From assembly GCA_009760855.2 (NCBI GenBank), contig WPIO01000086.1, positions 1,103,001 to 1,167,000 on the forward strand: a stretch of 64,000 nucleotides of DNA. The letters run 5' to 3'. The position numbers and the translations under genes were made by a program. Below, in pieces: positions 56,560-64,000 of the stretch. Source of the DNA: Cristatella mucedo (Eukaryota > Bryozoa > Phylactolaemata > Cristatellidae). How positions within the stretch are numbered: position 1 is the first letter of the stretch; each line of letters starts with the position of its first letter. The notes under the pieces are model-generated. The model had not been told where the DNA came from and searched no databases. It worked only from the letters and a program-made list of their open reading frames with translations.

Positions 56560-57480
56560 TATGCGAAATCTGAATGTCTTGCTTCGAAGCGACCATATAG
56601 TTGGAAACCACTCAATGTCCACAGTCAAGTCTGCCTGCATTCAGCCTTGCGAAAACCACCCAGCATTGCAAAAATGTGTTCCTGCTATAAAAAAAAGATC
56701 CTCAATCCAAACTGGTCTGCTAACTCACTATTCACCTCTCTTCCTGCTTGTGTAATAAAACACTTACAGTTGGTAGAAAACTAAGCAGCTAGGCGTGTTT
56801 TTCGACAACGTCACAACTACCACACGACACCACTTCTCACAGACCTGCATTGGCTTCCCATCAAGAAGGGTATCGGCTTCAAGGACAATGCCGCTCATGT
56901 AACTATCTTCACTCTCTTTCGCTTGAATAACTACCTGAAATACTTGCTTCTCAGGTCTCGTGTTGCACCAATCGCTCTTCTGACTCAAGTCGGTGAGCCG
57001 TGATGGCACACTAGGTAAGGCGGTTGCTTTCACGACTGAGGTCCCGAGGTCGTGGGTTCAATTCCTGCGGTGGGCGATTCCACACCGCCACTGCAAGCGT
57101 TGGTGATAGCCATAAAGGCTCTTCTGTCGCTAAATGAAAAGAGGCTGTTTAATCAGCTAGGATTTATTTAAGTTGTTCAATTTGCTCTAAAAACCAACTC
57201 CAAATTCTTTCGGACCCTTTGACATCCTTTAGGAACCACCTTTTGTTGGAACGCTCACCGCCGGCTAATGTTGCTATATCCCTTGACTCGATAACGTTTA
57301 ACAAGACGCTAGGAGCCTACAGCATTTGCCGGGTCCCTATAAATCGTCGTTCGCATGCTTTCACGTGCAGACACTGGGCATCGTATTTCTAATCGATCGG
57401 CAAGCTTCCTTCCCAAGCATTGTAAAGTGTCCAGAAGCAGATTAAGTTCTAATCGGCAGTATTATAAATGTCCATCATTA
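56560..57480 (+). mobile_element. Decayed LINE-A carrying a SINE1 insertion
   Basis: NLNVLLRSDHIVGNHSMSTV matches the LINE-A NLGVIFQSDLSLDDHISSTV region. ACTAAGCAGCTAGGCGTGTT and CTGCATTGGCTTCCCATCAA follow; then the SINE1 interrupts; 57180-57480 continues with a decayed 3' UTR and hairpin (AGTGTCCAGAAGCAGATTAAG). Confidence 0.6.
56994..57172 (+). mobile_element. SINE1, best-preserved copy
   Basis: GTGAGCCGTGATGGCACAC, A-box-like ACTAGGTAAGGCGGTTGC, B box GTGGGTTCAATTCCTGC, GCGGTGGGCGATTCC, CATAAAGGCTCTTCTGTCGC, ending AATCAGCTAGGATTTATTT. The B box is the closest in the window to a polymerase III promoter (GGTTCAATTCC). Confidence 0.85.
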
Positions 57481-57599
57481 TTTTGTTAATAGAGCCAGTC
57501 TTGTGCACTATCGGCCAACGAGGCGAGGCGATACAGCGAGTCTATGGCGCATGACCGCTGCCGGACAGTGGCACGGGCGAGCGAGGCATCATCGTCGGA

Positions 57600-57697
57600 T
57601 GACCTTAATAATAATATCACAATAATAATTCATTTTTATAGCGCCTTCAGAGCTAACCCAATCCCTTTCTAAGCACTTTGCATTTGCTGCAAAGAGC
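57600..57697 (-). mobile_element. LINE-A/SINE-type 3' hairpin, diverged
   Basis: AATAATAAT tail, TTTTTATAGCGCCTTCAGAGC, CCAATCCCTTTCTAAGCAC, TTTGCATTTGCTGCAAAG. It abuts the GC-rich segment that follows. Confidence 0.65.
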
Positions 57698-57699
57698 CT

Positions 57700-59120
57700 T
57701 GCCGTCCGGACAGACGGGCGCAGCGGGAAGGATGCAGTGGGCGCGCAGGGTACGGGAGCGGTTACAGACTCAGGCAATTCGCAGACGTGCACGATTTCCG
57801 GCAGTCGCCGCTGCCGCCGTTGCCGCAGACGCCGCCGTCGCTGCAATAATCGCGCGGCTTGCGCGACGTCGACCGCAGAGCACCAGCACATCTACCGGCG
57901 ATTGTTCGCTTCGGCGAATATGTTTAGGCGAACATGGCATCTGCAGCTACGCCAGCGGCGCCAGCAGCCCGCAGCGCGCTAGCACAGGCTGCGGGTAGCG
58001 TCGGCCAGGCGACCATGGCGACCGGCTCTAGCTCCTCCAGCCAGCCGCCACCGCCACCGCCGCCGTCCTCGCCACCTCCGCCGTACGGCGCCGGCATGGC
58101 TGTAGGGGCGGGGACCGCGGGCGGCACGTTCTCAACGTGGCCGCCGCCGCCGCAAGGCATCGACGGACGTCCACTTGGCGGTACGGGCTTGCGGCCGGCG
58201 CTGCAGCAGCAAGCTCGCACGTCGGACGCGGCAGCCAGCTTCGCGGGCCGCTTGGCCCGTCGGCTCGAGCAGCGGCCGAGCGAAGCCAGCCGACGGAGTG
58301 GCTGGCGCAGCAATCGCGCGATGAGCTCGTGCAATTTGAAAGTCGCCTTTCGCGAGTTTCGCATTCGCCTCATTCTGTGTTGCAAGATCGCTCGACCCGC
58401 ACGGCGCCCTGTTGCCGGGGGGGGGGTTGCTTACGACGGTTGCCCCGACGGCCGGCCGGCCGGCCTGCCGCCGGCTCGGCTCGAGCGCAGCAGTTGGGGC
58501 AGCAGGCGTCGGGCGCAGCGCAGCCTGGGCGGCTGCTGCTGCTGCCTGCTGCCGCCCAGGCTGGCCCGCGTGGAGAGCCCGCCTATCGAGTGAGTCGGTC
58601 GGGCTAACGAAAGCGGCTAGCGGAAGCTGCCGACCGAACGACTCAATCAGCTGAGCGAGCGCTTGGCCGAGCTCCCCGAGTTGGCCGAGCGCCGCTGCCT
58701 CGGCCAAAATTGCACGAGGCGCGTGATCGAGGAGGATCGCCTGCTCGCCGACCGCACGGCGGCGGCGGCGGCGTCGCCGGCGACTTTGCCGGCGACGATG
58801 CCGCGGCGTTCACCGGTCAACCGAGGGCGAGCCACTCGCGCCACAATCGGCGCCGAGTTTTTCGCGACGACGCCACTCTGGTTTGGGCTACTATGTCGCC
58901 ACATATTGACGTGGTGAGCCAAATCGGCCGGCTGCATGAAGATAGTGTCGCTTCTACTTTATGTCTCCTAGTTGTACCAGCCGACCGATCAAAACCCCGA
59001 GACGCGCTGTTCGCGCTCGAGCTCTCGGTGGCGGTGCGATGGATAACGAAACCCCCCACAAGCGAGTTTCGGCGGTAATGATGACATTGGTCGTATTGTA
59101 GCTTACGCAGGCCGCGAAAG
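57700..59120 (+). other. GC-rich segment, possible 5' end of an unidentified gene
   Basis: About 1.4 kb with very high GC and many CpG, unlike the rest of the window. An ATG at 57934 opens a 219-codon frame beginning MASAATPAAPAARSAL with a Pro tract (PPPPPPPSSPPPP). In other frames lie SQPTEWLAQQSRDELVQFE (about 58290) and KLPTERLNQLSERLAELPEL, continuing CTRRVIEEDRLLADRT (about 58625-58770), which look more like real protein than GC noise. I cannot join them into one model and do not recognise the family. Confidence 0.35.
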
Positions 59121-59201
59121 CGAGTGAGCGAGCGAGCGTACGCACTGATGCAGTAGCCCACTCGGAATCAGCTCCGGAGCGGAGGAGGAGAGAAAGGAAG
59201 A

Positions 59202-59205
<4 letters not shown>

Positions 59206-59251
<46 letters not shown>
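59206..59251 (+). repeat. (GA)n microsatellite
   Basis: About 23 GA units just after the GC-rich segment. Confidence 0.95.
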
Positions 59252-59253
<2 letters not shown>

Positions 59254-60790
59254 GAGGAGTGGGTCGCTGCATGGGGAGCCAGCTGGTCGAACGATCACAG
59301 CTGACCCGTTGCAATTAAATTGAGGTTAGCTACCTGATATCGCCCGACTGCAGCGCCTAATGAGCCGGTACACGGTGCGCCCGTTGGCCGGGCGGAGCGG
59401 TGTGAATACGGCTGGGGTGGAACAACATCACGGGCGTGACCGAGCCCACAGCGTTACGTACAGCCCCCGACTAAAATACAAATGGCTGACATTCTTAAGC
59501 TCGAGTCATATCGGGGCGTTCAGAGCCTGTCCCTGAACATGGGATGCTTGTGAGTCGTAGCCACGGCTTAAACCTTTTCTACGCTGTAAACGCCGTGCGT
59601 ATATTCACGAAGTGCCCCTACAAATCCTTAAGTGGCGCACAGTACTTAGCCCTGTTCACCTACATACCCGGAACGGTGCATACTATTTAGCTCTATGCAG
59701 TTTCCCGAAAAACTTTGCGTGCTGATCTTCCTTTTTTGTCTAAGCCTTTCATTTATCTTGTCTATAACGATGACTGCTGCGGCAAGCTCGACTTCTGCAA
59801 GTGTTGCCTTAGCGGCTATCAAGGGAACCTTTTCTTCACACGAGCTTCCAGGGAGCGGAAGAGGGAGGCTGTGCGTGGGATGACGTCGGCCTCCAATCTT
59901 TCCTGAATAGGTAGTGAAAGCACACTAACTAGGAGGCAATGCGGCGTCGGCGAGGAGGAAAGTGTTACCTAGGGATCGCGAGATCGTTGGCGTCCACTGA
60001 ACCGAGATACCAAGTACGAGTAGGGTATTTCACTGACCTTATTTATTCACGAGGGCACGCTCTGTCGCCGCGTGTCCAGTTCAGTGCCATTTCAACTCGC
60101 ACTCCTCACAAATACTCGCCAAGACAATCGCAGTGGCCTCGCTCTATACACTACGAGCGAGAGAAAACGACAAGTACGCAGCGCCGGTTCCAGTGTCTCC
60201 TCGAAATCACAGACCCGCCCCCTAGTGCTCGAACGCTGGTCAAATGAAGAAAGAGCCTTCTCCTAAACTCTGAGAAATAATCCTAACACGGACGGTAACA
60301 ACCGACCGCGCGAGGGCATACGAACGTTTCTGGCATCTTCCGTCGGCGTCCTGCAGGCCGACTCGCTGTGCCGGCTCTGCTGACGTTCCGGCGAATACTT
60401 CCGGTCGCGCCTTCGGCCGCCCAAGGGCGCTGGACTCCTGCTGACGTCAAACCCCTTGACTCTCTACACTACCAGCTTATTCGTCTAAACCAATTTAAAA
60501 CGGTGCTACGAACGGTCGCAAAGTTATGGTCACTTCCAGGTCATTGCTGGGACGCTGGTCAGGTTAAGGGGACCCCCATAGTAGCCAGCACTGTCAGTGC
60601 AGATTATTTTCACTTTCAAACTGCGAGTGTACGAGGCGTAAGGCAAGTAATAATGGATTATTTTTCAAACTTCCAAAGCGAATCTCTCTTTCTTTGCCCT
60701 ATGCAAATGAACAACGCACGACCTACGGTCTGTTGGCATAGGTTAATCGGGGGGGAGGGTATGCATGTAGTGTGAGTTCAACGCGATTGA
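59252..60790. other. Intergenic DNA without an identified gene
   Basis: 1.5 kb. Frames at 59715-59903 (VYNDDCCGKLDFCKCCLSG) and 60368-60772 (TPADVKPLDSLHYQLIRLNQ) are open but carry no family motif and no splice support. Confidence 0.3.
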
Positions 60791-60804
60791 GATTCACTCC
60801 ATCT

Positions 60805-60809
60805 GCTCC

Positions 60810-60854
<45 letters not shown>

Positions 60855-61012
60855 TCTATTTCTCTCTCTCTCTCTCTTCTCTCTCTCTCTATCTCTCTAT
60901 TTATCTATCTCTCCCTCTCTCTCTCTTTTTTTCTCTCTATTTCTCTCTCTCTCTCCCTCTCTCTTTCTCTCCCATTCTCTCTCTTTCTCTGCCTTGCTCT
61001 CTCTCCATTCAA
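60805..61012 (+). repeat. (CT)n low-complexity tract
   Basis: About 200 bp of CT repeats with TTTT, ATTT and CCAT interruptions. Confidence 0.95.
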
Positions 61013-61249
61013 TACATTTGTAATGGCTGGAATGTAGGAGCTGCATCTTCACACATGTCGCGGGTTGGCTAGACTCCTGGGATCGGCAAACTGCAGTGTC
61101 TTCCTTAAGAGCACAGTGATGGGGGCTTGGTGGCCAACAAATGGCGGTAGATCAACAGGAGTAACTCTGAGTATCTTATGCTCTTCCTAACATCTATTAA
61201 GCACACGCAGCGACCAGGGTCACAGTATAATTAAGGGAAAGCATGAATG

Positions 61250-61765
61250 TACGCACTGATTCCGCACCCACAAGCCGAAAGCATCGATTCAAAATTTAGG
61301 AGTCGCCAGCATTAGTCATGAATTGGCTGATACTAGCACCGTTACGAGTGCTGCGTATGCGGCCTAGTTCTTCACTGACGTGGAAGTTTCGCACCACGTT
61401 CGTAACTATGGGAAGCCAGTGCATTTCAGCCAGAACTGATGCAATGTGGCACTTGCGACACTCGCAACTGATAAGCCTGGCTGCAAAGTTTTACACCAAC
61501 ATAAGCACCTTATTGTATTGGTCTGAATAACTGAAAGTAGTGAGCTATAGAGACGAGATGTCAAAAATTCATGGATCAACTTGAATGTGGCATCCCCGAC
61601 CACGCCAGCCCATGGTTTAATAATATAAAAAGGTTGAAGTAAGCAGACTTAATCGTGGAGTTGGTGCTGTCGTCTGGAAAATCTCTCTTTGGAGCAAGAA
61701 ACCCAGATTTTGAACTGATACTGCAGTGGATATGCTGACCAAGCCTATTTTGAGGACAAGGTTTT
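61250..61765 (-). mobile_element. Decayed LINE-A ORF2 fragment
   Basis: Minus-strand matches to the LQLVQNSAARL / HWLPVKQ / VNDSIS(S)T regions: plus-strand GGAAGCCAGTGCATTTCAGC, TGTGGCACTTGCGACACTCG, GAGTTGGTGCTGTCGTCTGG. No 3' UTR or tail remains. Confidence 0.55.
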
Positions 61766-61835
61766 TCAATTTCCCTAATGACGTTAGGTTTTCAATTACT
61801 AGTTATTTGGTTTAATTGCCCATCAATTTGAGAAT

Positions 61836-62128
61836 GTTTGTAAAGATCGGTCAGCACAAGAATGAAGGTAGGCGTCTTAATCTATGTCTTAATCTTCCAA
61901 GAGCTCGCTGCCCGTAGGCTCGCTTCGTCGAGTCATATTAGAACTGCACGCCTATAACACGTCACTCCCGGAAGTACTGGTTGGCATCTTGCTGCGTGAC
62001 GGAAGTGCCGTGTGACGAAAGGACGGAGGACTTTCTCGCGTTAACTAGTAGGAGTTGTGGAATTTTATTGTAAAGATTGGTTGGCACGAGGGCAAAGGTG
62101 GAAGCCCTAACCATAATGTTCTAATCTT
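61836..62128. repeat. Pair of similar 60-bp repeats flanking a Helitron-like element
   Basis: 61836-61896 (GTAAAGATCGGTCAGCACAA) and 62066-62128 (GTAAAGATTGGTTGGCACGA) are similar direct repeats on either side of the element at 61898-62053. Confidence 0.5.
61898..62053 (-). mobile_element. Helitron-like element, second copy (inverted)
   Basis: Minus strand starts TCCTACTAGTTAACGCGAGA, AAGTCCTCCGTCC, and ends GGCAGCGAGCTCTTGG. Over its length it aligns with 48145-48277, including the end block CGACGAAGCGAGCC / CAACGAAGCAAGTC. It carries CTTG at the end, not CTAG. Confidence 0.55.
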
Positions 62129-63004
62129 ATAACAATATGAGAAAGCCGTTGCTAAGAACATCCTCACCAAATTACTGCTCGAATCCGTTTCAATTTAGTT
62201 CAGGTATATTTAAATGCTGCTCAGCGGTCAGGCCATATTTAAGAACCACGTAGAGCGTGCGGGCGAAATTAAATGTGAGCAGTAAAACAAACAAATACTA
62301 AAGAATTTGAATAAAGATGGAGGCACAGTCTATTCATTTTGTTCACACCTGTGTGCCCCGTAGAAAACCACCAATGCCAGAGAAGTCTTGTAAAGTCTTC
62401 CGTCACAGCCAGAGCCAAGGTTATTTACCTGCACAAGAAAGTTTAAAATGTGGCCCTGCGGCTGTGGATAGTTGTCTGTAGTCGCCTATTTCTCCAACTA
62501 AACGTGCAACTGCATGTGTGTGAAGCCTTCAAAGTATGCACGGGTAACAAGTCACGCATTAGACAGAGGACCTTCGATGTTTACACAACTGCAAAATTTT
62601 AAAATCGGGTGCAAATTTAGAAGTGTTTGAAAAACGAAAGCGTTCGTTCCTCGTCGAGCCCACCCGCGGCGATCTCTTACAAACCTTTTCGTTTGAAGTT
62701 GACTGAATAGTTATGGAAGCTGAAATGACTGATAGCGAAGATGACCTTTAGCGAAGATTCAATCAAGGCAATCACATTCACGCTTGCATTCGAGCCTGCA
62801 TGCTCGCTCGTGTGCGTGAGTGCTTGTGCTGAAATAGTGGTTTCGGACATCTGGGCAACCGGTTATGGCGTGCTTCGTGAAGCCTAGGTGCCGACCTCCC
62901 TCCTTAGCAAAATCCTGGCTACGTCTCTGCTGCTATCAACACCGCCAAGTCGCCTTGGTCAGAAATGTTCAGCTCCGATGATGAACCAAATAGGTCCATC
63001 GTCC
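62129..63004. other. Intergenic DNA, nothing recognised
   Basis: About 880 bp. No ORF, repeat family or RNA signature that I can support. Confidence 0.4.
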
Positions 63005-63250
63005 TCTAGGTCCCTGCGATTCGTCCTTTATGCTCGTGCTGACACTGTGCATGCTGCCACTAACTACACTTGCATGCTGACCCTGTGAATGTCACCCCTA
63101 ACCATGTTATTCACGTAGTTTATCAAGCATGTTACCACTCACCATTCGATCGTGTTTCCTTTGCAGCAAATGTAAAGCGCCTGGAAAAAGATTGAGTTCT
63201 CTGAGGGTGCTTTATCAAGTGTATTATTATTATTATTATTATTATTATCC
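63005..63250 (+). mobile_element. LINE-A 3' UTR, hairpin and tail
   Basis: GGTCCCTGCGATTCGTCCTT, CATGCTGACCCTGTGAATG, hairpin AAAGCGCCTGGAAAAAGATTG, (TTA)n. 5'-truncated at the end of ORF2. Confidence 0.8.
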
Positions 63251-64000
63251 AAGGACATTCAACGAAGATTGCGTTCCGTTGACCTCGGACTCCAAATGAG
63301 GGGCCAACACCGCTCACTTATATTTACTAATCTAGACAGACTGCTATAGGTGGATACATATCGTCGAGTCTTTTTTTTACCGAACGCACTACGCTTTTGC
63401 GCGGCGCCACTCACGCCTTGGACGTGTGACGCCGACCGAATAGGCGCCATGTGCAGGAAACGTTACAACAAGCCCGACTGCCGGAAGTGCACGCGCCGCA
63501 TTCGCGTTTACTTAGCTGCCTAAATAAAGGAACGGATGCAATCGAAAACGAAGTGCGATCCGCATCAGAAACTCGTCTAGGGAGGACATTGGTGGCGTGC
63601 ATAAGACGCTGCTACGGACGGGCAGAAAGACATCTTTTTGCGTGCCTCGACAATGTTCTTCGCGTTACCGTGTTACTCATTGGCCATTGCTTCTCTTGCA
63701 ACGACCTGTAGAAAGTGCCTGAATAGAGATTTATTTCTCTAGGGGTGCTCTGCTTGCGTAAAATTATTTTTAATTTTACTATAGCCAATGATTTATTTTT
63801 AGAAGCCAAGACAGAAACTGCAACAGCCAACGTAAACGGACAAGACAATTTTGCTACCGCTGGACAGCTCTACGCGCCCTACGCCGGAGGTGATAATTTA
63901 TATATATATTACCCCGTGCGTTCGTGCCCCCTTCGTCATTTAGCGACGCCAGGTGAGCGTGGGTTGCAGCAGTCGCAGTAGTAAGATGTGAAGGCCACTT
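63251..64000. other. Window end, only a hairpin remnant recognised
   Basis: 63708-63760 is a diverged LINE/SINE hairpin (AAAGTGCCTGAATAGAGATTT, TTCTCTAGGGGTGCTC). The remaining frames show no motif. Confidence 0.4.

Noticed and set aside
58132-58707. 191-codon minus-strand gene
   Set aside because: In GC-rich DNA all six frames tend to stay open; composition is Ala/Arg/Pro-rich without motif.

Overview
This is eukaryotic (metazoan, invertebrate-looking) genomic DNA. Genes are split by GT-AG introns, intergenic and intronic DNA is full of CR1/L2-like LINE fragments, tRNA-derived SINEs and long microsatellites, and nothing resembles an operon, a CRISPR array or a bacterial gene. I cannot fix the phylum: the protein is clearly diverged from the vertebrate form, and I have no database.

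The only gene I can identify with confidence is a Piezo mechanosensitive cation channel on the + strand. Its 3' part occupies roughly the first 46.3 kb. I reconstruct 25 coding exons (1653-1863 to 46019-46271). They join without a frame conflict into 4,509 nt, that is 1,502 codons plus a TAA stop. Piezo proteins are usually about 2,100-2,900 residues, so the N-terminal part of the blade must lie upstream of position 1. In order the exons encode the inner blade membrane units (exons 1-6), the beam helix (6-7), a cytoplasmic segment with the RSG-x-x-Y-x-F-E acidic motif (8), a long variable cytoplasmic region (9-12), the last peripheral membrane units (13-18), the anchor with the PF-x2-E-x6-W motif (19), the outer helix (20), the extracellular cap with five N-glycosylation sequons (20-24), and the inner pore helix plus C-terminal domain (25). 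An AATAAA lies about 90 nt after the stop.

Introns run from about 0.1 to 4.9 kb and carry most of the repeats. These are LINE family A (hairpin 3' end, ATT-type tail), LINE family B (tail of TACATT or CATA units), a third LINE (C) with an RT palm fragment, SINE1 and SINE2 (tRNA-type heads; SINE2 shares the LINE-A hairpin 3' end), an apparently intact 318-bp hAT-type MITE with an 8-bp target duplication, and many (GA)n, (CT)n, (CA)n and (AAT)n tracts.

From 46.4 to 64 kb I find no second gene I can name. The stretch holds more LINE fragments, two copies of a short Helitron-like element, a SINE1 inserted near a LINE fragment, and a GC-rich segment at about 57.7-59.1 kb that may be the 5' end of another gene. 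A few hydrophobic reading frames (about 49.4 and 54.3 kb) are listed only as weak exon candidates. All LINE reading frames are fragments, and most are frameshifted or 5'-truncated.
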